Of a stretch of 32,123 nt of DNA, positions 21,705-29,736 are shown one piece after another; the stretch's first letter is position 1, and the number at the start of each line of letters is the position of its first letter. The notes under the pieces are model-generated. The model searched no databases. It was not told where the DNA came from and worked only from the letters and a program-made list of their open reading frames with translations. Made by a program: the position numbers and the translations under genes. This stretch comes from an uncultured Clostridia bacterium (GTDB taxonomy: Bacteria > Bacillota > Clostridia > Oscillospirales > Oscillospiraceae), in NCBI GenBank assembly GCA_945862785.1, contig CAMAZB010000006.1, forward strand, positions 1 through 32,123, written 5' to 3'.

Positions 21705-22916
21705 TCAGATCTCGTCGAAAAATTTGGCATGGATAGCCTTGACGGCGCGGTTCACGTCGGCCTCGTCCAGCAGGACGGAAACACGGATCTCAGATGTGTT
21801 GATCATCTGGATGTTGATACCGGACTCATACAGGGCCTCGAACATCTTGGCGGCCACGCCGCAGTTGCTCATCAGGCCCACGCCCACGATGGAGACCTTG
21901 CCGATGTGCTCATCGGCCTCAATGTGGTCGAACTTCAAAGCCTCCTTGTGCTCGTTGAGGATATCCTCCGCCTCTGTCAGGTCCTTCTTGTGGACAGTGA
22001 AGGTGATGTCCTTGGTAGCCTCACGGCCGATGGACTGCAGGATGACGTCCACGTTGATGTTGTGCTTGCTCAGCAGGTCAAAGACCTGGAAGGCAACGCC
22101 GGGATTATGCTGCAATCCGATCAGGGCGACGCGGGCGATGCTGGTGTCCTTTGCGACGCCGGCGATGTTGGTTTTTTCCACTTTGGTGACCTCCTTAACT
22201 TTCGTGCCGGGCTTGCGCTCCAAGCTGGACACGACTTCCAAATTCACTCTGAACTTCTTTGCCAGCTCCACGCTGCGGTTGTGGAGCACCTGGGCGCCCT
22301 GAGATGCCAGCTCCAGCATCTCGTCGTAGGTGATTTCTTCCAGCTTCCGGGCAGTGGGGACAATGCGGGGATCGGTGGTGTACACGCCATCCACATCGGT
22401 GTAAATCTGGCACAGGTCCGCCCGGAAGGCGGCGGCCAAGGCAACGGCGCTGGTATCGGAGCCGCCGCGGCCCAGGGTGGTCACGTCGCCGTTGCGGTCC
22501 ACGCCCTGAAAGCCGGTGACGATGACGATGCGGTGCTGGTCCAGCTCGGACTGGATGCGCTCGGAATTGATTTTCTTAATGCGGGCGTCGGAGTGGACGC
22601 TGGTGGACTGGATACCCACCTGCCAGGCCGCCAGGGACACGCAGGGCAGGCCCATGGACTCCAGCGCCATAGCGCACAGGGCCACGGAGATCTGCTCGCC
22701 GGTGGACAGCAGCATATCCATCTCCCGCTTGGAGGCGCGGGGATTGATCTCCTTCGCCTTGGCGATGAGGTCGTCCGTGGTGTCGCCCTGGGCGGACAGC
22801 ACCACGATCACGTCATTGCCGGCTAAGTAAGTCTCCGAGATGATACCGGCGACATTTCGGATGCGCTGGGCGTCCTTCACGGAGGTGCCGCCGAATTTCT
22901 GTACGATCAAACTCAT
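21705..22916 (-). CDS. lysC: Aspartate kinase
   Basis: LysC phosphorylates aspartate, the first step to lysine, threonine, methionine and diaminopimelate. The 403-aa length fits the monofunctional class II kinase. The N-terminal VQKFGGTSVKD is the nucleotide/substrate loop. STGEQISVALCAMAL and GFQGVDRNGDVTTLGRGGSDT are the other kinase signatures. Two ACT domains follow (about 265-335, with NPGVAFQVFDLLSKHNINVDV, and about 342-403, with SNCGVAAKMFEALYESGINI), which normally mediate feedback by lysine and/or threonine. In this enzyme class an internal start often yields a separate regulatory subunit; I did not find a clear ribosome site for one. It follows hom, with its own promoter between. 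Confidence 0.97.
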   Translation of the reverse strand: MSLIVQKFGGTSVKDAQRIRNVAGIISETYLAGNDVIVVLSAQGDTTDDLIAKAKEINPRASKREMDMLLSTGEQISVALCAMALESMGLPCVSLAAWQVGIQSTSVHSDARIKKINSERIQSELDQHRIVIVTGFQGVDRNGDVTTLGRGGSDTSAVALAAAFRADLCQIYTDVDGVYTTDPRIVPTARKLEEITYDEMLELASQGAQVLHNRSVELAKKFRVNLEVVSSLERKPGTKVKEVTKVEKTNIAGVAKDTSIARVALIGLQHNPGVAFQVFDLLSKHNINVDVILQSIGREATKDITFTVHKKDLTEAEDILNEHKEALKFDHIEADEHIGKVSIVGVGLMSNCGVAAKMFEALYESGINIQMINTSEIRVSVLLDEADVNRAVKAIHAKFFDEI

Positions 22917-22961
22917 TTCGTTTCCTTCTTTGCTTCAGATTGGGATAGAGCCTTCCGCCCC

Positions 22962-22991
22962 ATTATACGCGGAGGGCGGTCTCTTTGGCAG
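22962..22991 (-). promoter_or_regulatory. Internal promoter between hom and lysC
   Basis: On the minus strand, CTGCCA (4 of 6), an 18-base spacer and a perfect TATAAT. It begins right after the hom stop and ends about 45 bases before the lysC ATG. No lysine riboswitch or T-box fits in this 75-base gap. Confidence 0.65.
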
Positions 22992-24185
22992 TCATGCCAG
23001 CACCCGCATACAGGCCAGCACGTTCAGGCACTTGGACTGCTGCTGGGCATCCTGGCCGCTGATACGGTCAGTGAGGAAAGCAGTCTCGCCGTCCTCGCTG
23101 AGGACCTCCACCTGGCCGAAGGCCAGAGCCGCGTCGGTAAGGCTGCCCTCGATACGGAAGTAATACCGGGTGTGGAGCTCCATGGGGTCCTCAAAGCCGT
23201 TGGTATCGGCAGACCAGCCGATCTCCTCCCGCTTGGGACTGGCCTGGAGGCACTCCATCACATCCGCCACGCAGGCGGAGGCGGTGGGCATTTCGCCCGC
23301 ACCCTTGCCGTAGAACATGACCTCGCCGGTGGCATTGCCCCGGACCACCACGGCGTTGAACACGTCCTCCACGTTGGAGATGGGATTCTCCTCCGGGATG
23401 AGGTGGGGGGCGACGTAAGCGGTGCGGCCGCCGCCGGGCAGCCGGACGGCACGGCCCAGCAGCTTGATGCGGTAGCCTGCCCGCTGGGCAATCTTCACAT
23501 CGCGGAGGGACAGCTTGGTGATGCCCTCCATGGGTACGGAGGCAGGGTCCACCTGATGGCCGAAGGCCAGGTCTGCCAGAATGCAGATCTTGCGTCCGGC
23601 GTCGATGCCCTCCACATCGGCGGTGGGATCCGCCTCGGCGTAGCCCTTGGCCTGGGCCTCCCGCAGGGCGTCGGAAAAGAAGGCGCCGGTACGGACCATG
23701 CGGGTCAGGATATAATTGGTAGTACCGTTCAGAATGCCGTACACCTCGTCGATACGGTTGGCGGCCATACACTGGGTCAAGGGGTGCAGGATGGGGATGC
23801 CGCCGCCCACGCTGGCCTCAAACAGGTAGTTGACGTTTTTCTTCTTCGCCAGTGCCAGCAGCTCACAGCCATGCTCCGCCACCAGCTGCTTGTTGGCGGT
23901 GACGACGTGCTTGCCCGCCATCAGCGCCCGCTTCGTGTATTCGTAGGCCGCCTCCACGCCGCCGATGGTCTCCACCACCACGCGGATGTCGTCGTCCTCT
24001 TCGATCTTCTTGAAATCGTCGGTCATCAGCTGGCGGTACGGGCCGTCCTTGAAGTGCCGGACCAGAATGGTCTTGACCTGCAGGGGTTCCCCCAGCTTGT
24101 GTTCGATCTGCTTGGCGTTTTCCGCCACGACCTTGGCAACGCCGGTGCCGACAGTACCCAGGCCCATGATCGCAATTTGTATCAT
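22992..24185 (-). CDS. hom: Homoserine dehydrogenase
   Basis: Hom reduces aspartate semialdehyde to homoserine with NAD(P)H. The 397-aa product has the Rossmann motif GLGTVGTGVA (8-17), VTANKQLVAEHG, the active-site block GILNGTTNYILTRM, and GYAEADPTADVEGIDAGRK with the catalytic Asp/Lys pair. Firmicute Hom proteins such as that of Bacillus are usually about 430 aa with a full C-terminal ACT domain. Here the last 70 residues (RYYFRIEGSLTDAALAFGQV onward) are too short and lack the DRPGVLA-type ligand turn, so the ACT domain appears degenerate. The start has GGGAGAG. It lies 19 bases after the UPF0735 gene, so the two are co-transcribed. Confidence 0.95.
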   Translation of the reverse strand: MIQIAIMGLGTVGTGVAKVVAENAKQIEHKLGEPLQVKTILVRHFKDGPYRQLMTDDFKKIEEDDDIRVVVETIGGVEAAYEYTKRALMAGKHVVTANKQLVAEHGCELLALAKKKNVNYLFEASVGGGIPILHPLTQCMAANRIDEVYGILNGTTNYILTRMVRTGAFFSDALREAQAKGYAEADPTADVEGIDAGRKICILADLAFGHQVDPASVPMEGITKLSLRDVKIAQRAGYRIKLLGRAVRLPGGGRTAYVAPHLIPEENPISNVEDVFNAVVVRGNATGEVMFYGKGAGEMPTASACVADVMECLQASPKREEIGWSADTNGFEDPMELHTRYYFRIEGSLTDAALAFGQVEVLSEDGETAFLTDRISGQDAQQQSKCLNVLACMRVLA

Positions 24186-24204
24186 CCGCTCTCTCCCTTT
24201 CCGC

Positions 24205-24645
24205 TCAGCCCGCCAGAATTTCGAACTTCACCACACCGTCCAGCCCGGACACATCAGCGATCAACTGCTCCAGGGATTCCGCCATCTCGCTGGTCTCGGC
24301 GGAAATGGTGACAGCGGCGCAGCCGTTGGTGGGGATGCTCTGATTGATGGTCAGGATGTTGGCGCCGGAGGTGGCAAACACCGACAGCACCCGGCTCAGC
24401 ACACCGGAAATGTCCTTCAGCATGGCGTAGAACGTGATGATGTGTTCAGACTTCATGTCGTTGAAGGGCTGCACAGAGTCCTTGTACTTGTAAAAAGCAC
24501 TGCGGCTGATTCCCGCCAGCTTCGTGGCCGCGCCCACAGTCTCCACTTCGCCGGTCTGCATCATGCGCTTGGCCTCCGCCACCTTGATGAAAATGTCGGG
24601 CAGGGCGTCCGCCGCTACGATGTAATACTTGATCGTTTTTGCCAT
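24205..24645 (-). CDS. UPF0735 (PheB-like) ACT-domain protein
   Basis: The 146-aa protein combines an N-terminal helix-turn-helix-like segment (ETVGAATKLAGISRSAFYKY, about 33-55) with a C-terminal ACT domain (about 70-146; FYAMLKDISGVLSRVLSVFA and ILTINQSIPTNG). This is UPF0735, sometimes named PheB. It commonly stands next to hom in Firmicutes and is thought to be a ligand-responsive regulator, though the effector is unproven. The start has TAGGAGG. It is the first gene of the hom-lysC block and directly follows a promoter. An amino-acid-sensing role for the aspartate pathway fits both the domains and the position. Confidence 0.93.
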   Translation of the reverse strand: MAKTIKYYIVAADALPDIFIKVAEAKRMMQTGEVETVGAATKLAGISRSAFYKYKDSVQPFNDMKSEHIITFYAMLKDISGVLSRVLSVFATSGANILTINQSIPTNGCAAVTISAETSEMAESLEQLIADVSGLDGVVKFEILAG

Positions 24646-24686
24646 ATCGTCCGCCTCCTACGGTCAAATGTCTTTTCGTGTTGACC

Positions 24687-24715
24687 ATACTACCATATTT
24701 TTTACCCCCACACAA
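24687..24715 (-). promoter_or_regulatory. Promoter of the UPF0735-hom-lysC block
   Basis: On the minus strand, TTGTGT, a 17-base spacer and TAGTAT preceded by TGG (extended -10 type). The region contains a short direct repeat, ATGG-TAGT-ATGG, over the -10. Confidence 0.55.
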
Positions 24716-24801
24716 CTAAAAATCCCAAATTTCTTTTGGCGGAAACGGTAAAATCTTTTGAACAAATGTCCGCCGGACGTAGGCAATTTGACAAAATGCG
24801 T

Positions 24802-24831
24802 AAAAAAGGACGCCGCCAAACGGCAGCGTCC
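24802..24831 (-). terminator. Intrinsic terminator after the M18 aminopeptidase gene
   Basis: Reading leftward: GGACGCTGCC, GTTT loop, GGCGGCGTCC with one U-G pair, then TTTTTTA. It is 14 bases after the aminopeptidase stop and ends the prfA block. Confidence 0.92.
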
Positions 24832-24844
24832 CCTGCTGATTTGT

Positions 24845-26248
24845 TCAGTTCTTCGCCTGATAGACAGCCTTCATGCCCTTGTAGGTCTCCCAGCAGTCCA
24901 GCTTGGCTACCACCTCAAAGGGTGCGTGCATACTGAGCACCGGCACGCCGGCGTCCAGGGTCGTGATGTTGCGGTTTGCCATATACATAGCCACGGTGCC
25001 GCCGCCGCCGGCGTCCACCTTGCCCAGCTCCGCGATCTGCCAGATGACGCCCGCGTCATCGAACAGACGGCGGACGTAGGCCACCGTCTCGGCGTCGGCG
25101 TCGCTGGCGCCGGACTTGCCCCGGGCGCCGGTGTACTTGCACAGGCCGATGCCGTAGTTGACAAAGGCGGAATTGCGCTTTTCGTACACATCCGCGTAAT
25201 CAGGGTCATAGGCCGCCGTCACGTCGGCGCTGAGGCAGAAGGACTTTTCAAAGCACACCCGGACGGGCACATCCTGGGCGGCACACAGGTCCTCCATGAA
25301 GGTATCAAAGGCGGCGGACTGCATGCCCGTCACGCCGTCGGAGCCAATCTCCTCCTTGTCCGCCAGCACGCAGACGGCGGTCTTTTCCGGCGTCTCCTCC
25401 AGGTCCAGCAGGGCCTTGAGGGCGGCGTAGCCGCAGACCCGGTCATCGTGGCCGTAGGCGCCGATGAGGGAGCGGTCCAGGCCGATGTCGCAGGCGTTCG
25501 CGGCGGGAACAGCCTCCAGCTCCGCGGAGGTAAAATCATCCTCCGTAATGCCGTATTTTTCGTTCAGCAGCTTCATCACCGCCAGCTTCACCCGGCCGGT
25601 GTCGTCCTCGTCGCCGATGGGACGGCTGCCCAGCAACAGGTTCAGCGTCTCGCCGGGAATGGCTGTTGCCAGGGGCTTCTTGGCCTGCTCCTGGCCCAGG
25701 TGGGGCAGCAGGTCGGTGATGACCAGCTTGGGGTCGCCGCTATCGGCGCCGATGTTCACCTCCACCCGGCTGCCGTCCTTCAGCGCGATGACGCCCCGCA
25801 GCTCCAGGGGAATGGTGACCCACTGGTACTTGCGAATACCGCCATAATAGTGGGTCTTGAAGAAAGCCAGCTCGCTGTCCTCATACAGGGGATTGGGCTT
25901 CAGATCCAACCGGGGAGAATCGATATGGGCGGCGGCGATCTGGGCGCCGTCCGCCAGGGACTTCTTTCCGATATAGGCCAGCATAACGGCCTTGCCCCGA
26001 TTGCAGAGGTACACCTTGTCGCCGGGCTTCACGTCCATGCCCCGGGTGAAGGGCTTATAGCCCTTTTTTTCCGCCAGGCGGAGGACTTCAGCGGCACAGA
26101 GCCGCTCGGTCTTTCCCTTGTCCAGAAACGCCTTGTAGCCGTCGCAATAGGCGTCCATTGCCACCTGCTCCGCGCTGTCAAAGCGGTCATAGCCGTTCTT
26201 TCTGCCGGAGAACAGCTTTTCCTTCAGTTCCTTGATTTCGTCAGACAT
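24845..26248 (-). CDS. M18-family zinc aminopeptidase
   Basis: A cytosolic metallopeptidase removing N-terminal residues from peptides. The 467-aa product has the M18 metal-binding blocks: AAHIDSPRLDLKP (His-Asp, about residue 95), DKEEIGSDG with the catalytic Glu pair (about 300), and SMHAPFE with the last His ligand (about 440). In between is SFCLSADVTAAYDPDY, a usual M18 stretch. The ribosome site is GGGAGGG, seven bases from ATG, and the gene follows Sua5-CoaE by 18 bases. Family members tend to form large tetrahedral assemblies; substrate preference (often acidic or hydrophobic residues) cannot be told from sequence alone. Confidence 0.95.
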   Translation of the reverse strand: MSDEIKELKEKLFSGRKNGYDRFDSAEQVAMDAYCDGYKAFLDKGKTERLCAAEVLRLAEKKGYKPFTRGMDVKPGDKVYLCNRGKAVMLAYIGKKSLADGAQIAAAHIDSPRLDLKPNPLYEDSELAFFKTHYYGGIRKYQWVTIPLELRGVIALKDGSRVEVNIGADSGDPKLVITDLLPHLGQEQAKKPLATAIPGETLNLLLGSRPIGDEDDTGRVKLAVMKLLNEKYGITEDDFTSAELEAVPAANACDIGLDRSLIGAYGHDDRVCGYAALKALLDLEETPEKTAVCVLADKEEIGSDGVTGMQSAAFDTFMEDLCAAQDVPVRVCFEKSFCLSADVTAAYDPDYADVYEKRNSAFVNYGIGLCKYTGARGKSGASDADAETVAYVRRLFDDAGVIWQIAELGKVDAGGGGTVAMYMANRNITTLDAGVPVLSMHAPFEVVAKLDCWETYKGMKAVYQAKN

Positions 26249-26266
26249 TGGTAACCCTCCCAGGTA

Positions 26267-27940
26267 TTATTTGTTTCCGTGGCGCTTTTCTTCCCGCAGG
26301 GATTCCACCAGCCGCTCAAAGAATAGCCTTGCCTCCCGCTGGAACGTCTCCGCCGTCTCCGCGCCGTTGTTCAGTTCCAGGTCACACTTGCTCCGGTAGA
26401 ACTCGTCGGGCTTCTGGGCGGAGATACGCAGCCGGGCGTACTGCTCGGAGATGTTGTCCCGGGCCATGATGCGCCGCACCCGCAGCTCCGTGGGGGCGGT
26501 CACCGCGATGGTGCGGTCACACAAACGGTCCAGGCCGCTTTCGATGAGGTTGATGGCGTCGATGGCGTAAAGGCCGTCCGGCGCGCTGTCCAGCCGCCGC
26601 TCCAACTCGGGAATGAGGAAGCGGAACACGATGGCGTTCAGCTTGTCCAGCCGTTCCTTCTTGGCAAAGACCTCCTGACCCAGCTTCTGCCGGTTCAGCT
26701 TCCCATCGGCGCCGAACACGCCGGGGAAGGCGGCGTTGATGGTATTCCGCAGCTCCTGGTCGTTGTCCAGCATCTCATGGTACACCGCGTCGCAGTCGAT
26801 GATCTCGCCGCCCAGCTCCCGAATGGCGTTCAGCGCGCTGGTCTTTCCCGCGCCGGTGCCGCCGGTGAGGCCCAGGACGATGCGCTGGCTGTCGGACTCC
26901 ACGACATGGAAGCCCGCGGCCTTTTTCAGCCGGTTGCCCACAGCCAGTCCCAGTCCCCGGCTGTCGGGGCACTGGGCCAGGATCTCCGTCACATCGCTGT
27001 TATCAAAGGTCCGCAGGGCGTCGAACACCCGCTGGGCCTGGGCCAGCTTATCGTTGCTGGGGCCCAGCGTGTGGACCTCCTGCGTGGGAAACAGATGGGC
27101 GAACTCGTCAAAGCAGATGATGCCGGTGGTAGGGCCCGCCCGCCGGGAAATCTCCCGGGCAGAGGCCTCCGGGGCGCCGGTGAACACCGTTACCGGCGCC
27201 TTGGGCGCGTAGTGGCGGTACTTCATGCCGGGGGCCTTGGGCTGCTCACCCGCCTGCAGGGGGCTGACCACCGCCTTGTCCACGGCGATGGGGCCAATCA
27301 GCTGCTCCAGGGCTTCCAGCGGCAGTCCGCCGGGACGCAGCAGCCGGGGCGGGTCGCAGGTCAGGTCCAGAATGGTAGACTCCACGCCCACGGTACAAGG
27401 GCCGCCGTCCACCACGCCCTCGATCTTGCCGTCCATATCCTCCAGCACGTCCTGGGCGGTGGTGCAGCTGGGCCGGCCGGAGGTGTTGGCGCTGGGCGCC
27501 GCCACGGGGATACCCGCCTCCCGGATGATGGCCAGGGTGACGGGGTGGTTGGGACAGCGCATGGCCACCGTGTCCAGTCCCGCCGTGATAACGGAGGGCA
27601 CCACATCCGTCCGGCACTTTAAAATCATCGTCAGGGGGCCGGGCCAGAATTTCCGGGCCAGCACATAGGCAAGGGGCGGGATGTCCTTGCAATACCGGGG
27701 CAGCCACTGCTGACCGGGGATGGTCAGGATCAGCGGGTTGTCCTGAGGCCGGCCCTTGGCCTCGAAAATACGCTTGACGGCCTTTTCGTCCAGGCCGTTG
27801 GCGGCCAGACCGTACACCGTCTCCGTGGGGATGCCCACCAATCCCCCCTCCCGCAGGATCTTGGCGGCAGCGGAAATCTTATCTTCAATTTCCTTCTGCT
27901 GGCCCTTGGTGTCCCGCAGGTCATAATAAATCGTCTGCAT
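26267..27940 (-). CDS. Bifunctional fusion: L-threonylcarbamoyladenylate synthase (Sua5) plus dephospho-CoA kinase (CoaE)
   Basis: One 557-aa frame carries two enzymes. Residues 1 to about 345 are Sua5/YwlC, which makes threonylcarbamoyl-AMP for the t6A modification of ANN-decoding tRNAs: GLVGIPTETVYGLAANG, EAKGRPQDNPL, APSANTSGRPS, and the Sua5-specific C-terminal domain after KAPGMKYRHYAPKAPV. Residues from about 355 to 557 are a CoaE-like kinase, the last step of coenzyme A synthesis: VLGLTGGTGAGKTSALNAI (P-loop), EIIDCDAVYHEML, RISAQKPDEFYRSKCDLELNN. The usual CoaE PLLFE motif is replaced by INLIESG, so kinase activity should be tested rather than assumed. No stop or internal ribosome site separates the parts. 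It follows prfA by 20 bases; prmC, common between prfA and sua5 in Firmicutes, is absent here. Confidence 0.9.
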   Translation of the reverse strand: MQTIYYDLRDTKGQQKEIEDKISAAAKILREGGLVGIPTETVYGLAANGLDEKAVKRIFEAKGRPQDNPLILTIPGQQWLPRYCKDIPPLAYVLARKFWPGPLTMILKCRTDVVPSVITAGLDTVAMRCPNHPVTLAIIREAGIPVAAPSANTSGRPSCTTAQDVLEDMDGKIEGVVDGGPCTVGVESTILDLTCDPPRLLRPGGLPLEALEQLIGPIAVDKAVVSPLQAGEQPKAPGMKYRHYAPKAPVTVFTGAPEASAREISRRAGPTTGIICFDEFAHLFPTQEVHTLGPSNDKLAQAQRVFDALRTFDNSDVTEILAQCPDSRGLGLAVGNRLKKAAGFHVVESDSQRIVLGLTGGTGAGKTSALNAIRELGGEIIDCDAVYHEMLDNDQELRNTINAAFPGVFGADGKLNRQKLGQEVFAKKERLDKLNAIVFRFLIPELERRLDSAPDGLYAIDAINLIESGLDRLCDRTIAVTAPTELRVRRIMARDNISEQYARLRISAQKPDEFYRSKCDLELNNGAETAETFQREARLFFERLVESLREEKRHGNK

Positions 27941-27960
27941 ATCCTTCGCCTCTATCTTTA

Positions 27961-29031
27961 TCAGTCGGCATCCTCGCCGCCGTTCTTTAGCTTTTCCGCC
28001 TGGTCCGCCGTAACCAGCGCGTCGATCAGTTCATCCAGGTCGCCGTCCATGATGGCATCGATCTTATACAAAGTCAACCCGATGCGGTGGTCCGTCACCC
28101 GGCCCTGAGGGAAATTATAGGTCCGGATGCGCTCACTGCGGTCGCCGCTGCCCACCTGGCTTTTCCGTTCCGCTGCCTCGGCGGCGTCCCGCTTCTCCTG
28201 CTCCGCCTCATAGAGTTTGGATGCCAGAATCCGCATGGCCTTGTCCCGGTTCTGGAACTGGCTCCGCTCCTGCTGACACTCCACCACCGTTCCGGTGGGC
28301 TTGTGGATAAGCCGGACTGCGGAGGACGTCTTGTTGACATGCTGGCCACCGGCGCCGGAGGAACGGAACACCTGCATCTCGACATCCGCCGGATTCAGTT
28401 CCACATCCACTTCCTCTACCTCCGGCAGCACCGCCACGGTGGCGGCGCTGGTGTGGATGCGGCCGCCGGACTCTGTCTCCGGCACCCGCTGGACCCGGTG
28501 GACGCCGCTCTCGAATTTCAGCCGGGAGAAGGCGCCCTCGCCCTCGATGACCACGCTGCACTCCTTCACGCCGCCCAACTCCGTCTCGTTCATATTCACA
28601 ATGTCGATTTTCCAGCCCTTGGACTGGGCGTACATCGTATACATCCGCAGCAGAGAGTGGGCGAACAGGGCGCCCTCCTCTCCACCGACACCGCCCCGGA
28701 GCTCCATGATGACGTTCCGTTCATCATTGGGATCCCTGGGCAGCAGGAGGAGCCGCAATTTTTCACGAAGCCGCTCCAGTTCCAGCTTGGCGGAGGTCAG
28801 TTCCTCCTGGGCAAGCTCGTGGAAATCCGGGTCATGGAGCAGTTCCTCCGCCTCTGCCCGGTCCTGTTCGGCCTGTAAATAGGCAAGATAGGTCTCCACC
28901 ACCGGCCCCAGTTCCTTGCGCTCCCGGTTGATCTGCCGCAATCGGGCCGCGTCGCCGTAGACAGCAGGGTCCGAAAGCTGGGCCTCCAGGTCCTCGTACC
29001 GCAGAGCCAGTTCTTTTAGTTTATCCAGCAT
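27961..29031 (-). CDS. prfA: Peptide chain release factor 1
   Basis: RF1 recognises UAA and UAG stop codons and triggers peptidyl-tRNA hydrolysis. The start is ATG 29031 (356 aa, the usual length), with AAAGGAG seven bases upstream; the track start at 29073 would read into the repeat element. The catalytic GGQ motif is in RSSGAGGQHVNKTSSAVR (about residue 230). The codon-recognition tripeptide of RF1 (PxT) is PET in VPETESGGRIHTSAA. The N-terminal helical domain LKELALRYEDLEAQLSDP is typical of RF1 rather than RF2. It is followed directly by Sua5-CoaE. Its own leader contains the 159-bp repeat, so this structure lies in its 5' region if transcribed from upstream. Confidence 0.97.
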   Translation of the reverse strand: MLDKLKELALRYEDLEAQLSDPAVYGDAARLRQINRERKELGPVVETYLAYLQAEQDRAEAEELLHDPDFHELAQEELTSAKLELERLREKLRLLLLPRDPNDERNVIMELRGGVGGEEGALFAHSLLRMYTMYAQSKGWKIDIVNMNETELGGVKECSVVIEGEGAFSRLKFESGVHRVQRVPETESGGRIHTSAATVAVLPEVEEVDVELNPADVEMQVFRSSGAGGQHVNKTSSAVRLIHKPTGTVVECQQERSQFQNRDKAMRILASKLYEAEQEKRDAAEAAERKSQVGSGDRSERIRTYNFPQGRVTDHRIGLTLYKIDAIMDGDLDELIDALVTADQAEKLKNGGEDAD

Positions 29032-29045
29032 ACCGCCGCTCCTTT

Positions 29046-29204
29046 CAGCCTGCCGAAAAAGTCTTTTCAGCAAGCCGAGCGAATTTTCAGAACTTTGAAA
29101 AGTTCTGAAAATTTATGATTCGAATGGCGCAGGACACCCTTCCCGGGTTTCCCGCGCGCCCTTCCTTCCCGTTGTGCAAGCTCTTCGGGGATTGACAGTC
29201 CCTG
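29046..29204 (-). repeat. Structured intergenic repeat element, copy B
   Basis: A second copy of the element at 21506-21667, same orientation, between the flavodoxin-like gene and prfA. Shared blocks include CGAAAAAGTCTTTTC, TTCAGAACTTT, AAGTTCTGAAA, GAATGGCGCAGG, CACCCTTCC and CCCTTCCTTCCCGTT. Hairpin 1 has C-A mismatches when read plus, but these become G-U pairs in minus-strand RNA. Hairpin 2 shows two compensated base-pair changes relative to copy A. The flanking 28-bp hairpins of copy A are absent here. It ends only 15 bases before the prfA ATG, next to its ribosome site. Confidence 0.8.
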
Positions 29205-29231
29205 TCTAAAAGGTTGAAAAGAACGGAAGCA

Positions 29232-29726
29232 CTACTTCTCCTGTCCGCTCAGGAAGTCCCGGACCTGGCGCAGGAATTCCTCCTGCCAGAAGGCATAGCC
29301 CACGGAGCCGCTCCGCAGAGACACCGCAGCCCGATGACCGCAGGTGGTGTACAGGTCCATCTGGTCGTAGACCTCCTCATTCTTGTCCTCGCTGCCCCGC
29401 AGCAGGACATAGGCGGCGTTTTGCAGTTCCTTGCCGTACTGCTTCAAAAAACTCCGCGCCACGCTGCTGCACCGGCCCGCCCACACGGGGGAACCGATGA
29501 TGACCAGTCGGTAATCGGACAGAGGCCGCTTCGTCTCCGGCTTCTCCGCCTGCGGGCAGGTCCGGCGCATGGCGTCCATGCCGCACCGCAGCCAGCCCCG
29601 GGCTCCGCTTCGGTTCACGCCGTCCCGCAGCTCCACCAGCTCGGCGCCCAGCTCCCGGGCAATCTCCTCCATGGCGGCACGGGTGCTGCCCGTCCGGGAA
29701 TAATAGATACATAATACGTCGCTCAT
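29232..29726 (-). CDS. Flavodoxin-like protein
   Basis: The start is ATG 29726 (164 aa), six bases after GAGGAG; the track start overlaps the upstream stop. The N-terminus VLCIYYSRTGSTRAAMEEIA has the FMN phosphate loop S-R-T-G-S-T, and IIGSPVWAGRCSS is the second flavin loop. The pattern matches flavodoxin-type NAD(P)H-quinone/IsiB-like proteins of anaerobes that bind FMN. Ten bases separate it from the YdcF gene. The partner reductase is not in view. It is downstream of the YdcF-like gene and upstream of prfA, where functional linkage is not obvious. Confidence 0.83.
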   Translation of the reverse strand: MSDVLCIYYSRTGSTRAAMEEIARELGAELVELRDGVNRSGARGWLRCGMDAMRRTCPQAEKPETKRPLSDYRLVIIGSPVWAGRCSSVARSFLKQYGKELQNAAYVLLRGSEDKNEEVYDQMDLYTTCGHRAAVSLRSGSVGYAFWQEEFLRQVRDFLSGQEK

Positions 29727-29736
29727 ATTGTTCTCC

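Noticed and set aside
22917-22991. Lysine riboswitch or T-box before lysC
   Set aside because: Only 75 bases separate hom and lysC and they hold a promoter; there is no room for or trace of either structure. None is seen before UPF0735 either.
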